Assembly: GCA_963550915.1 (NCBI GenBank)
Contig: CAUVEB010000001.1
Location: forward strand, 124,001 to 188,000
DNA from: Caviibacter sp963550915
GTDB lineage: Bacteria; Fusobacteriota; Fusobacteriia; Fusobacteriales; Leptotrichiaceae
DNA length: 64,000 bases
Direction of reading: 5' to 3'
Shown here: positions 19,467-28,196 of the stretch, in pieces
Numbering within the stretch: the first letter of the stretch is position 1
Layout: each line of letters opens with the position of its first letter
Notes under the pieces: model-generated
Told to the model about the DNA's origin: nothing
Databases searched by the model: none
The model's input: only the letters and a program-made list of their open reading frames with translations
Translations under genes and position numbers: made by a program

Positions 19467-20765
19467 TTACTTTGTAAGAATTATAAATTCTAAATTAGAT
19501 ATCTCTATTTTACCGCTATCCTTATATTTAAACACACTATATCTAATAGGAACTATTTTTTTATTATCCATTTCAAGTTTGTTATCTATAATCATTTGTG
19601 CAATTTCATAGTAAAATTTATTTTCATCATCATAGTTATATAAGTAGTGATCTAGTTTTGTATATTTTGAAATATCAATATTTTCAACATTATCTGAGTT
19701 GTTAGTATATGTATCATATAATACCTCAGTATAATCTTCAGAATTTAGATTTGGGTATTTTATATCCCAATTTCTATCTGCTCCATAGTAATATATTGAA
19801 TATTTTTCACTAAGATCTGTTGATTTTTCATATCTTTTAGTCAAACTATTTTTTGTTACAGTAAATGCATTAATATACGGTGTATAAAAAGCAAGTATTC
19901 CACTAATAGATAAGACAACAAAAATCTTACTAGAATCTATCTTATTAAATATACTTAAAATTGTAAATATCATAGCAAGAGTTCCAAAAAGTAAAGTGAA
20001 ATATCTATTTTCAGTTATACCAAATCTTATCATATTTGTTATTACATAATAGAATAGAAATAATAAAGGTAAGATATTAAAAAATAGCATCCATTTCTTT
20101 TTGAAAATAAAGTATGATAAAATAATTGGGTAAGTAGAATAAAGTATTATTATACTAGCTACAGAATATTGTTTTTCTATAAATCCAGAAAACATAAAAG
20201 CATATATAATTACTAATGCTAATGATATAAATAGTATGAAAAATATATTTAGATATTTTGAGCTATATATTTTATCATCATAAAAGAATAAATCAATTAA
20301 TAATATTAGTATAACTAAAGCAAAATTAAGATAATGATTGATTACCCTTGTGCCAAATAATGTATCAAAAGTAAGGATTAATACAGATGTTAGTATTGCA
20401 AGAAGTATAAAATATCCTATAAATAAAAGAATTTTAACTATTAAACTTGAAGAAAAATATCTGGCAAAATATGAAAAAATTGCAACAACAAACACAAGTG
20501 TAATAATTTTAAATCCGATTACATTTATATCATCAATAGAATAAACATAATATGCTATTACAAATGGTAGTATATAACTATAATAATATTTTTTTGCTAA
20601 ACTATTGAAAACGTGAGAGTATACTAGTGCAACTACAGAACCCATAAGAAGTCTACTATAAACATGCTTGTCTATATCAAAGTCTGTGATTACAAAATAA
20701 ATTGATAAAATAGTCCAAAAAATGATGGGAATAGAGTATATATCAAGTTTGATTTTTTTTAACAT
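19467..20765 (-). CDS. Multi-pass membrane protein with C-terminal soluble domain (DUF4153-like)
   Basis: 432-aa protein of about ten hydrophobic segments (residues 10-310) followed by a soluble, Tyr/Asp-rich C-terminal domain of about 115 residues (YYYGADRNWDIKYP onward). This layout resembles DUF4153 membrane proteins, but the match is by general architecture only and I would not assign a function. It precedes the HMA gene; a GATATAATTT box lies in the 46-bp gap, so the downstream genes may have their own promoter. A good AAGGAG site is 6-7 nt before its ATG. Confidence 0.65.
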   Translation of the reverse strand: MLKKIKLDIYSIPIIFWTILSIYFVITDFDIDKHVYSRLLMGSVVALVYSHVFNSLAKKYYYSYILPFVIAYYVYSIDDINVIGFKIITLVFVVAIFSYFARYFSSSLIVKILLFIGYFILLAILTSVLILTFDTLFGTRVINHYLNFALVILILLIDLFFYDDKIYSSKYLNIFFILFISLALVIIYAFMFSGFIEKQYSVASIIILYSTYPIILSYFIFKKKWMLFFNILPLLFLFYYVITNMIRFGITENRYFTLLFGTLAMIFTILSIFNKIDSSKIFVVLSISGILAFYTPYINAFTVTKNSLTKRYEKSTDLSEKYSIYYYGADRNWDIKYPNLNSEDYTEVLYDTYTNNSDNVENIDISKYTKLDHYLYNYDDENKFYYEIAQMIIDNKLEMDNKKIVPIRYSVFKYKDSGKIEISNLEFIILTK

Positions 20766-20831
20766 AAAAAACTCCTTTTTGATTTATTATATCACTTTTT
20801 AGACAATTTTTATTAAAAATTTCAAAAAAAG

Positions 20832-20860
20832 TTGACAATTATTAAAAAAAATAGTAAACT
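20832..20860 (+). promoter_or_regulatory. Promoter of the infC-rpmI-rplT operon
   Basis: TTGACA (20832-20837), a 17-bp spacer, then TAAACT (20855-20860). The transcript would carry a leader of about 170 nt before infC, containing the attenuator listed next. Confidence 0.75.
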
Positions 20861-20864
20861 TATG

Positions 20865-21035
20865 TAGAATTGAATTTGTTAAAGAAGAAATATTGTTTTC
20901 TCACCTTTCCATAAATGAATGAGTTAGGTTATGTAGTATTTGTTACAAGTAATTACTTGTAATGTTTTTAAGCTATTTGAGAAACAAGATTTTAATCTTG
21001 TTTTTTTATTAGTAATAATTTAGGAGGTGTTCTGT
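20865..21035 (+). promoter_or_regulatory. infC-rpmI-rplT attenuation leader (candidate L20 leader)
   Basis: The untranslated leader holds a perfect 20-nt palindrome (TTACAAGTAATTACTTGTAA, 20943-20962) and then an intrinsic terminator before infC. In Bacillus the same operon is controlled by ribosomal protein L20 binding its leader and promoting premature termination. Position and architecture here suggest the same logic. The match to the L20-leader consensus was not computed. Confidence 0.6.
20982..21007 (+). terminator. Leader terminator (attenuator) upstream of infC
   Basis: Stem AAACAAGAT / ATCTTGTTT (20982-20990 with 20995-21003), 4-nt loop, then TTTTA. It sits about 30 bp before the infC start codon inside the leader, so it must be read through for expression. 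Confidence 0.75.
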
Positions 21036-21560
21036 ATTAAAGGAACGAATAAATCTGATGGTGTAAGAATAAACGAAAAAATCAGATGTAAAGAAATTAG
21101 AGTTATAGGCGAAAATGGGGAAAGCCTAGGGGTTATGACTCCAAACGAAGCTCTAGAAATGGCGATAGAGCAAAATTTAGATTTAGTTGAAATATCACCA
21201 AACGCTGAACCACCAGTATGTAAGATAATGAATTATGGTAAGTTTAGATACGAAAAAACAAAAAAAGATAAAGAGAATAAGAAAAAGCAAAAAAATATCG
21301 TTGTAAAAGAACTTAGAATTAAACCACATATTGATGAGCATGATATGCAAACTAAAGTAACTCAAATTAATAAATTTCTTGAAAAGGAATATAAGATAAA
21401 AGTAAGTCTAAGATTATCTGGAAGAGAAAAGCAACATATAGAATCAGCTATTAAGATTTTAGATGAAATGGCACAAGTTTTTGAAGAAAATGCTATTGTT
21501 GAGAAAAAATATGGTAAAGAACAAATACAAAAATTCATATTAATATCACCTAAAAAATAA
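21036..21560 (+). CDS. infC: Translation initiation factor IF-3 (ATT start codon)
   Basis: Binds the 30S subunit, keeps subunits apart and proofreads start codons. The strong ribosome site AGGAGGTG (21022-21029) lies 6 nt before ATT at 21036. Starting there gives a 174-aa protein (KGTNKSDGVRINEKIRCKEI), the normal IF-3 N terminus. A GTG at 21027 is inside the ribosome site and cannot be the start. A non-AUG start in infC is the basis of IF-3 autoregulation in other bacteria. N and C domains are both complete (VVKELRIKPHIDEHD; linker rich in Lys). Confidence 0.94.
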   Translation: MKGTNKSDGVRINEKIRCKEIRVIGENGESLGVMTPNEALEMAIEQNLDLVEISPNAEPPVCKIMNYGKFRYEKTKKDKENKKKQKNIVVKELRIKPHIDEHDMQTKVTQINKFLEKEYKIKVSLRLSGREKQHIESAIKILDEMAQVFEENAIVEKKYGKEQIQKFILISPKK

Positions 21561-21573
21561 GGAGGAAAAAATT

Positions 21574-21780
21574 ATGCCTAAAATGAAAACACATAAGGGA
21601 GCAAAAAAGAGAATTAAAGTAACAGGAAGTGGAAAGTTTGTTATAAGACACTCAGGTAAGAGTCATATATTAACTAAGAAAGCACACAAGAGAAAGAAAC
21701 ACTTAGGAGAAGACTACGTAATCACAGGTGGAGCAGCTAAAAAAGTTGCAAAATTACTAGTTACAAGTCAAGGAAGATAG
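21574..21780 (+). CDS. rpmI: 50S ribosomal protein L35
   Basis: 68-aa basic protein of the large ribosomal subunit. It begins PKMKTHKGAKKRIKVTGSGK and has the HILTKKAHKRKK segment typical of L35. It sits between infC and rplT with 13-bp gaps and good GGAGG sites, the canonical operon order. Confidence 0.97.
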   Translation: MPKMKTHKGAKKRIKVTGSGKFVIRHSGKSHILTKKAHKRKKHLGEDYVITGGAAKKVAKLLVTSQGR

Positions 21781-21793
21781 GAGGAAATAAAAA

Positions 21794-22144
21794 ATGGCAA
21801 GAGTAAAAACTGGAATAATAAGAAGAAAAAGACATAAAAAAGTATTAAAAGAAGCAAAAGGATATAAAGGAACAAGAAGTACTAACTTTAAGAAAGCTAA
21901 TGAAGCTGTAAGAAGAGCAATAGCGTTCTCTACAGAACATAGAAAATTAAAGAAGAGAACAATGAGAGAATTGTGGATAGTAAGAATTAATGCAGCAGCA
22001 AGATTAAATGGTATTTCATATTCTAAATTTATGAATGGACTTAAGAAGTTAGAAATAGAATTAGATAGAAAAGTATTAGCAGATTTAGCTGTTAATAATG
22101 CTGCAGAATTTGCAAGTCTAGTTGAAAAGGTAAAAAATATATAA
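21794..22144 (+). CDS. rplT: 50S ribosomal protein L20
   Basis: 116-aa large-subunit assembly protein. The N terminus ARVKTGIIRRKRHKKVLKEA and the segment RELWIVRINAAARLNGISYS are diagnostic. In Bacillus and Escherichia L20 represses its own operon, here probably through the infC leader. A terminator follows immediately. Confidence 0.97.
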   Translation: MARVKTGIIRRKRHKKVLKEAKGYKGTRSTNFKKANEAVRRAIAFSTEHRKLKKRTMRELWIVRINAAARLNGISYSKFMNGLKKLEIELDRKVLADLAVNNAAEFASLVEKVKNI

Positions 22145-22145
22145 T

Positions 22146-22171
22146 AGGGTTTTAACTAAAACCCTTTTTTA
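22146..22171 (+). terminator. Terminator of infC-rpmI-rplT
   Basis: Stem AGGGTTTT / AAAACCCT (22146-22153 with 22158-22165), 4-nt loop, followed by a T tract. Confidence 0.85.
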
Positions 22172-22204
22172 TTAATTAGACTATCATAGTCTAAGGAGGA
22201 AATA

Positions 22205-23632
22205 ATGTTAAAAATGTTTGAAAATGTAGATTATGAGATATTACAAAAAGCAAATGATTTTGAATTTCATTCTATAAGCTACGATTCAAGAGAAATACAA
22301 AAAGGCGATATATTTGTTGCTATGAAAGGTAGCAAAGTAGATGGTAATGACTATATTGAAAAAGCTATAAAAAATGGAGCAGTAGCCGTTATAACTGACA
22401 GTAAGGACATAGATGTATCTAAATATGAAAATATTTCATTTTATTATGTAAATAAACTAAGAGAAAATCTTGGAATTATTGCTTCAAATATATATTCATA
22501 TCCACAAAATAAGCTAAAGATTATAGGGGTAACAGGCACAAATGGTAAGACAACAAGCACATATATATTAGAAAGTGTTTTACAAAACTCTTCAAGAATT
22601 GGAACTACAGGATATAGAATCTTAGATGAAAATTTTGAATCAAAAAATACAACACCCGAGTCATTAGATCTTATTAAACTTATGGCAAAAAGTGTTGAAA
22701 AAGGTGTAGAATACTTTTTTATGGAAGTAAGTTCACATGCATTATCTATGGGAAGAGTTGATGCATTAAAATTTGATGGTGCTATATTTACAAACCTAAC
22801 TCAAGATCATTTAGATTATCATAAAACTATTGATGAATACTTTAAAGCAAAATGTAAGATTATTTCATTACTAAAACAAGATGCAAAATTATGCGTTAAT
22901 ATTGATGATGAATACATTAGAAAATTAAGTGGGACAAGTATAAGTATAAAAGATAAAAACGCTGATTTTTATGGTGAAATACTAGAATATACAAATAACG
23001 GAATGAAAATTAGAGTAAAACATAATAACAATGTAAAAGAAATCACAACAAAATTAGTTGGTGAATACAATTTACATAATATTCTAGGAGTAGTTGCAGT
23101 TCTTTGTAATATAGGAATAGACTTTGAATATATACTAGATAAAATTTCAATTATGGACTCAGTTGTTGGCAGATTTGAACTAGTTGAAAATGATAAAAAT
23201 GCAAGAATAGTTATAGATTATGCACACACACCTGATGGTCTTATAAACGTACTTTCAACATTAAGAAATATAACTAAAAATAGACTTATTACAATATTTG
23301 GAGCAGGTGGAGATAGAGATACAACAAAAAGACCGCTTATGGCAAAAGCAGCATCTATTTATTCAGATTACATAATACTTACATCTGATAATCCTAGAAC
23401 AGAAGATCCTAAAAAGATTTTATCTGATGTTGAAAAAGGTCTAATAGACTCAAATTATAGCTCATATAAAATAATTGAAGATAGAGCAGAAGCTATAAAA
23501 TTTGGTATAAATATGTTAGAAGAAAATGACAGTTTAATTATAGCTGGTAAAGGACATGAAACTTACCAAATAATTGGAACAAAAATCAACCATTTTTCAG
23601 ACAAAGAAGAAGTACAAAAGTGTTTGAAATAA
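22205..23632 (+). CDS. murE: UDP-N-acetylmuramoyl-tripeptide synthetase (MurE)
   Basis: ATP-dependent ligase adding the third amino acid of the peptidoglycan stem; 475 aa. Mur-ligase signatures: SYDSREIQKGDIFVA (N domain), GVTGTNGKTTST (P-loop), SSHALSMGRV and TNLTQDHLDYH. The substrate-selecting motif is DNPR in TSDNPRTEDP. In characterised MurE enzymes DNPR goes with meso-diaminopimelate, or with lanthionine in some fusobacteria, rather than lysine. It stands alone, not in a dcw cluster. AAGGAGG precedes the ATG. Confidence 0.94.
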   Translation: MLKMFENVDYEILQKANDFEFHSISYDSREIQKGDIFVAMKGSKVDGNDYIEKAIKNGAVAVITDSKDIDVSKYENISFYYVNKLRENLGIIASNIYSYPQNKLKIIGVTGTNGKTTSTYILESVLQNSSRIGTTGYRILDENFESKNTTPESLDLIKLMAKSVEKGVEYFFMEVSSHALSMGRVDALKFDGAIFTNLTQDHLDYHKTIDEYFKAKCKIISLLKQDAKLCVNIDDEYIRKLSGTSISIKDKNADFYGEILEYTNNGMKIRVKHNNNVKEITTKLVGEYNLHNILGVVAVLCNIGIDFEYILDKISIMDSVVGRFELVENDKNARIVIDYAHTPDGLINVLSTLRNITKNRLITIFGAGGDRDTTKRPLMAKAASIYSDYIILTSDNPRTEDPKKILSDVEKGLIDSNYSSYKIIEDRAEAIKFGINMLEENDSLIIAGKGHETYQIIGTKINHFSDKEEVQKCLK

Positions 23633-23686
23633 TGATATAAATATGATAATATTTTATATAAAATTTTGATAAGAGGTGATATTGAA

Positions 23687-24733
23687 TTGAAGAAAATTTT
23701 CTTTTATTTAATTATGTCATTTTTACTTGTAGTTAGTTGTCAAAAAGACAGTAAAAATGAAAATGAACTTAATATTTACACGTGGATATATTTTGTACCT
23801 GAAGAAGTTATTGAAGACTTCCAAAAAGAAACAGGTATTAGAGTTAATCTTACATACTATGATAATAATGATACTATGATGGCTAAACTTTTAACTGGAA
23901 CAGATCAATATGATATAGTATCGCCGTCAACAGACTATGTAGATGTTATGGTAAAAAACAATATGTTATTAAAACTTGATAAGACAAAATTAAAAAGTAC
24001 ATTTGAAAATTTAGATGCTGAAAAATTAAAATTATATGAATTTTCAAAAGTTTATGATGACGGTTTAAATTATTCAATACCGTATGGATATTTTGCAACA
24101 GGTATTAATGTTAATACAAAAATAGTAGGAAAAGACTACAGTAAAGATTTAAGTATTTTTGAAAATGAAAAATATAGATCATCAATGACAATGTTAGATG
24201 ACGGACGTGAAACTTTAGGTATGGTCTTGCAATATTTAGGATATGAATCAAATACTAAAGATGATGCTGAACTTGCAAGAGCAAAAGAATATATAATTAA
24301 ACTTAAAAGAAATTTAGCTAAATTTGATAGTACAACTTTTGGTAAAGGACTTGCATCAGGAGAGTTTGTTGTATCACATGGATATCCAGATGTATTTTAT
24401 GAAACAAGTGAAGAAGAACAAAAAGATTTTGAATATTTCTTGCCAAAAGGTGCAATGATGTATATAGATAATATGGCTATACCTTCAAATTCAAAGCATC
24501 AAGAAAATGCATATAAGTTTTTAGAGTTTTTATATAGACCTGAAAATTATGTAAAAGTTTTTGAAACATTTAGACAAATACCTGTAGTTAAAGGTGTTGA
24601 AGAAAAAACAAAAGTAAAACCAATAATTAATGTAGAAGAAATACTACAAAATGCTAAATTACCGCTAGGTCTTGATGAAGAAACTAGAGAAAAACAAAAT
24701 AAAATTTGGGATGAAATAAAATTAGAAAAATAA
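23687..24733 (+). CDS. potD: PotD-like spermidine/putrescine-binding lipoprotein
   Basis: Periplasmic solute-binding protein of the PotD/PotF family. I choose the TTG at 23687 because GAGGTG is correctly spaced for it; a TTG at 23666 lies upstream of that site. The product is then about 348 aa with an ideal lipoprotein signal (KKIFFYLIMSFLLVVSC). The mature part starts with the family strand LNIYTWIYFVPEEVIEDF and contains YDIVSPSTDYVDVMVKN and IPYGYFATGINVN. No PotABC genes are adjacent, so the transporter must be encoded elsewhere or shared. Polyamine specificity is inferred from family resemblance. Confidence 0.85.
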   Translation: MKKIFFYLIMSFLLVVSCQKDSKNENELNIYTWIYFVPEEVIEDFQKETGIRVNLTYYDNNDTMMAKLLTGTDQYDIVSPSTDYVDVMVKNNMLLKLDKTKLKSTFENLDAEKLKLYEFSKVYDDGLNYSIPYGYFATGINVNTKIVGKDYSKDLSIFENEKYRSSMTMLDDGRETLGMVLQYLGYESNTKDDAELARAKEYIIKLKRNLAKFDSTTFGKGLASGEFVVSHGYPDVFYETSEEEQKDFEYFLPKGAMMYIDNMAIPSNSKHQENAYKFLEFLYRPENYVKVFETFRQIPVVKGVEEKTKVKPIINVEEILQNAKLPLGLDEETREKQNKIWDEIKLEK

Positions 24734-24737
24734 ATAA

Positions 24738-24770
24738 AAGACTACCAGATTATTTTGGTAGTCTTCTTTC
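24738..24770 (+). terminator. Terminator after the PotD-like gene
   Basis: Ten-bp stem AAGACTACCA / TGGTAGTCTT (24738-24747 with 24756-24765), 8-nt loop, followed by CTTTC. The stem is perfect but the T tract weak. Confidence 0.65.
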
Positions 24771-24785
24771 ATAAAAGGAGTATAA

Positions 24786-25721
24786 ATGAAAATAGTAATT
24801 GCAGGAACAGGTGCAATGGGTGCAACATATGGTTCAATGTTAATAAAAAGTGGAAATGAAGTAGATTTTTTAGATATGTGGCAAGAAAATGTAGATACGA
24901 TTAATAAAAATGGTATAAAATTTAATAATCTAGGACAAGAAGAGAATATAAAGGCAAGTGCATATTTACCGTCTGAGTATAATAAGTATGCTGATTTAAT
25001 AATTGTATTTACAAAATCAATGCAATTAAAAGAAATGTTAAAAAATATAAGTCATATAATAAAAGAAAATACAAAAGTGTTATGTATGTTAAATGGTTTA
25101 GGTCATATAGAAACATTAAAAGAGTTTGTAAAAGAAGAAAATATTTTAATGGGTGTAACAGTTATGACAGCAAGTATGAGTGGAGCAGGAGAATTTTCTG
25201 TAAGTGCATATGGTAAAACTGAAATACAAAACATTTTTGAAGACTCAAAAGAAAAAGCATTAGAAGTTGTAAATGTAATAAATAATTCAGGACTACCTAG
25301 CGTTTATTCAAATGATATAATGTACTCAATATGGAGAAAAGCTTGTATAAATGGTACGATGAATTGTTGCTGTACACTTTTAGATTGTAATATTTTACAA
25401 CTTTCAGATGTTCCAAACCTAAGAGAGTTATTTGAAACAATAGTAAAAGAATTTGCTATGGTTGCAAAAAGAGAAGGTGTAACTATTGATGAAGATAAAA
25501 TGGTTGACCTTGCATGTTGGTTTACAACAGAAGAGTTTGAAGGAGTTAGACATTATCCATCTATGCACCAAGACTTAATACAAAAAAATAGAAAAACAGA
25601 AATTGACTTTTTAAATGGATATATTTCAAGAAAAGGTAAAGAATACGGTATAGATACTAAATATTGTGATTTAATAACAACTTTAGTACATGCAAGAGAA
25701 GCTGTTCTTAAATGTAAATAG
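24786..25721 (+). CDS. panE: 2-dehydropantoate 2-reductase (PanE/ApbA family)
   Basis: NADPH-dependent reductase; in pantothenate synthesis it converts ketopantoate to pantoate. The 311-aa protein begins with the Rossmann motif IVIAGTGAMGATYGSML and contains the KSMQLKEM and LNGLGHIETL segments of the family. The catalytic-lysine helix is IWRKACINGTMN, and the C-terminal region has HYPSMHQDLIQKNRKTEIDFLNG. No panB or panC is nearby. Members of this family also act on other 2-keto acids, so the pathway assignment is moderate. Confidence 0.87.
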   Translation: MKIVIAGTGAMGATYGSMLIKSGNEVDFLDMWQENVDTINKNGIKFNNLGQEENIKASAYLPSEYNKYADLIIVFTKSMQLKEMLKNISHIIKENTKVLCMLNGLGHIETLKEFVKEENILMGVTVMTASMSGAGEFSVSAYGKTEIQNIFEDSKEKALEVVNVINNSGLPSVYSNDIMYSIWRKACINGTMNCCCTLLDCNILQLSDVPNLRELFETIVKEFAMVAKREGVTIDEDKMVDLACWFTTEEFEGVRHYPSMHQDLIQKNRKTEIDFLNGYISRKGKEYGIDTKYCDLITTLVHAREAVLKCK

Positions 25722-25729
25722 TGATTATA

Positions 25730-25766
25730 AAGGTAGTAAATTAGAGAGTTTACTGCCTTTTTTTAT
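25730..25766 (+). terminator. Terminator after panE
   Basis: Stem AAGGTAGTAAA / TTTACTGCCTT (25730-25740 with 25749-25759, one G-U pair), 8-nt loop, then a T tract. Confidence 0.8.
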
Positions 25767-25879
25767 AGCAAAAAATGAAAAATATTTTCATAATATGAAA
25801 CAAAAAAGATAAAATACTTGTTATTTTATTAACTTGTTTTTATAAAGTCAGCATTTAAAAGCTTTGTTGTTTTCTTTTG

Positions 25880-25908
25880 TTGACGCATAAAAGATATGAA
25901 AGTAAAAT
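25880..25908 (+). promoter_or_regulatory. Promoter of metNIQ
   Basis: TTGACG (25880-25885), 17-bp spacer, TAAAAT (25903-25908), only 17 bp before the metN start. The leader is therefore very short, which leaves no room for a SAM riboswitch or T-box downstream of the start site. Confidence 0.65.
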
Positions 25909-25925
25909 TAGATTAAGGTGGTTAT

Positions 25926-26597
25926 ATGATTTTATTAAAAAAAGTTGTAAAAAAATATTCAAATTTTGAATTAGATGTTAGTTTTGATGTTAAAAAAGCT
26001 GAAATTTTTGGAATTATAGGTAGTTCTGGTAGCGGAAAATCAACAATACTAAGACTAATACAAGGCTTGATAAAGCAAGATGATGGTGAAATAAATATAG
26101 ATAAAGGAACAAAAATATCATATGTATTTCAAGAATATAACTTGCTAAATAACAAAACTGTATACGATAATGTAGCACTACCGCTTTTACTTCAAGGTAA
26201 ATTAGATGATGATAAGGTAAAAAAATATTTATCATTTGTTAATTTAGAAGATAAGTCAGATATGTATATTTCTAGTTTATCTGGTGGTCAAAAACAAAGA
26301 GTTGCACTTGCAAGGGCTTTAGTTAGTGAACCTGATGTATTACTATGTGATGAGATAACTAGTGCATTAGATAATGCGACAAAATATGAAATACTAAATT
26401 TATTAAAAGATATAAACGAGAAAAAAACAACTACAATTATACTTATAACACATGAACTTGATGTTGTTAAAAATATATGTAGTAGAGTTGGAATAATGGA
26501 AGATGGAAAAATTTTAGATATAATAAAAGTTGGAAAGTCTTTAGAAGTAAATAATAACAAGTCATATTTTGAATATGCTAAGGAGTATTTAATATAA
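25926..26597 (+). CDS. metN: Methionine-type ABC transporter ATP-binding protein (short form)
   Basis: 223-aa ATPase: Walker A GSSGSGKST, Q-loop VFQEYNLLNNKTVYDNVALPL, signature SLSGGQKQRVALARAL, Walker B VLLCDEITSALD. It is the MetN type by context (metI and metQ follow with overlapping starts). It is much shorter than typical 340-aa MetN because the C-terminal NIL/ACT regulatory domain, which senses methionine in E. coli, is absent. Trans-inhibition by substrate is therefore not expected. The stop and the metI start overlap or abut at 26597. Confidence 0.87.
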   Translation: MILLKKVVKKYSNFELDVSFDVKKAEIFGIIGSSGSGKSTILRLIQGLIKQDDGEINIDKGTKISYVFQEYNLLNNKTVYDNVALPLLLQGKLDDDKVKKYLSFVNLEDKSDMYISSLSGGQKQRVALARALVSEPDVLLCDEITSALDNATKYEILNLLKDINEKKTTTIILITHELDVVKNICSRVGIMEDGKILDIIKVGKSLEVNNNKSYFEYAKEYLI

Positions 26598-27250
26598 TGG
26601 AAATTTTAAAAGCACTGTTAGAAACATTTATTATGATATTAATACCAACTATTTGTGCAATATTTATAGGTATACCACTTGGAGCAACACTTTTTTTGAC
26701 TGCCAAGGGTTCAATAAAAGAAAATATGTATTTATATGTTCCAAGCAATATGTTTATAAACATAGTAAGAAGTTTTCCGTTTTTAATATTTGTTGTAGTA
26801 TTAATACCTTTTACAAGGCTAGTATTTGGAACTTCTTTTGGAGTTGTACCGGCAAGTTTTCCAATTTGCTTTATTGCAGTTGCACTCTATGCAAGATTTG
26901 TAGAACAGTCATTTCATGATGTAAGTGTTGGAGTAATAGATGTAGCTGTTTCTATGAAAGCAACAACTTTTCAATTAGTTTGGCACTTCTTATTAGTAGA
27001 ATCAAGAAGCAGTCTAGTTAGAGGTCTTACATCAGCTATAATTAGTTTTATTTCATATTCAACAGTTATGGGTATTGTTGGAGGTGGAGGTATAGGAGAT
27101 TATGCTATAAGACACGGATACTATGAATATGACTTTAATGTACTTTACAAAATGGTAATAATAATTATCGTCATTGTATTTATTATTCAAACTTTAGGAA
27201 ATAAAATTTCAAAAAAATTAGATAAGAAAAGGAGAAATGAAAATGATTAA
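26597..27250 (+). CDS. metI: Methionine-type ABC transporter permease
   Basis: 217-aa inner-membrane permease with about five hydrophobic segments. MetI signatures: NIVRSFPFLIFVVVLIPFTR, the coupling-helix region DVAVSMKATTFQLVW and VMGIVGGGGIGDYAIRHGY near the end. The coupling region lacks a strict EAA but matches MetI. It overlaps metQ by several bases, indicating translational coupling. Confidence 0.92.
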   Translation: MEILKALLETFIMILIPTICAIFIGIPLGATLFLTAKGSIKENMYLYVPSNMFINIVRSFPFLIFVVVLIPFTRLVFGTSFGVVPASFPICFIAVALYARFVEQSFHDVSVGVIDVAVSMKATTFQLVWHFLLVESRSSLVRGLTSAIISFISYSTVMGIVGGGGIGDYAIRHGYYEYDFNVLYKMVIIIIVIVFIIQTLGNKISKKLDKKRRNEND

Positions 27251-28025
27251 AAAAATTTTATTATCTTTATTATCAGTAGTATTTTTTATCTCTTGTGGAG
27301 TAAAAAAAGATAATACAATTAAGATTGCAACTTCTGTTTATCCTATGGAAGAAATAGTAAAGATTGCATCTAAAAATTTAGAAAAAAAAGGATACAAAGT
27401 AGAAATACAAGTTTTAACAGACTATGTTACAGCTAATGTAGGTCTTAATGCAAAAGAATTTGATGTTAATTTTCATCAACATGAACCATTTATGATGATA
27501 TTTAATGCAAAAAATAATGGAAATCTTGTTAAAGTAAAAGCAGTATACGATGTATATGTTGGATTTTATTCAAAAAAATATAAAAATGTAGATGAATTAC
27601 CAGATAATGCTAAGATAGCTATACCAAGTGATCCAACTAATCAAGATAGAGCACTTAGAATTTTAGCATCTGAAAACCTTATAACATTAAAAGAAAAAGA
27701 CGGACTATATAATGTATCAGATATAGAAAGTATGGCAAAGCATTTTGAATTTTTACAAATTAAGATACCAGCACTTGTTCAAGCTTATCAAGAAGCTGAC
27801 TTAGTATTTAACTGGCCATCACATATGTTAAAAATTGGAGTAAGCCCTAAAGATGCCCTATTTTTAGAAAAAGAAAATGGTAATAAGTATTCAATAATAC
27901 TAGCTGCAAGAGAAGACAATAAAGATAGCAAAAAAGTAAAAGACATAGAAGAAGCTTTCTTATCAGAAGAAGTAAAACAATTTATAGTAGAAAAATATGC
28001 AGATGAAGGATACCCTGTATTTTAA
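27243..28025 (+). CDS. metQ: Methionine-binding lipoprotein, MetQ/NlpA family
   Basis: Substrate-binding lipoprotein of the MetNI importer. GGAG at 27231-27234 is 8 nt from ATG 27243 but only 2 nt from ATG 27237, so I start at 27243 (260 aa). The signal ends in the lipobox FFISC. Family motifs are KIATSVYPMEEIVKIA, FDVNFHQHEPFM and IAIPSDPTNQDRALRIL. The methionine-site residues were not checked by alignment; related proteins bind other amino acids or dipeptides. Confidence 0.91.
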   Translation: MIKKILLSLLSVVFFISCGVKKDNTIKIATSVYPMEEIVKIASKNLEKKGYKVEIQVLTDYVTANVGLNAKEFDVNFHQHEPFMMIFNAKNNGNLVKVKAVYDVYVGFYSKKYKNVDELPDNAKIAIPSDPTNQDRALRILASENLITLKEKDGLYNVSDIESMAKHFEFLQIKIPALVQAYQEADLVFNWPSHMLKIGVSPKDALFLEKENGNKYSIILAAREDNKDSKKVKDIEEAFLSEEVKQFIVEKYADEGYPVF

Positions 28026-28036
28026 TAAATAAATTA

Positions 28037-28068
28037 TAGAATTCACCTTTTGGTGAGTTCTATTTTAT
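28037..28068 (+). terminator. Terminator of metNIQ
   Basis: Eleven-bp stem TAGAATTCACC / GGTGAGTTCTA (28037-28047 with 28052-28062, one G-U), TTTT loop, then TTTTATT. Confidence 0.8.
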
Positions 28069-28102
28069 TAAAAAATTTAATAAATTAAATTTACAAATAA
28101 TA

Positions 28103-28132
28103 TTGACTTTTAGTGTACTTTTGTGTTAATAT
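28103..28132 (+). promoter_or_regulatory. Promoter of rpmG-trnW-secE-nusG region
   Basis: TTGACT (28103-28108), 18-bp spacer, TAATAT (28127-28132), about 65 bp before rpmG. Confidence 0.6.
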
Positions 28133-28196
28133 TATTTGTTGATTAATTTCAACGTCTGTATTACCAATACAAATATTTTGATTGGGAGGAATGTAA

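Noticed and set aside
25760..25925. Possible SAM riboswitch or T-box upstream of metNIQ
   Set aside because: The predicted promoter is 17 bp before the start codon, and no conserved riboswitch core was seen in the AT-rich gap.
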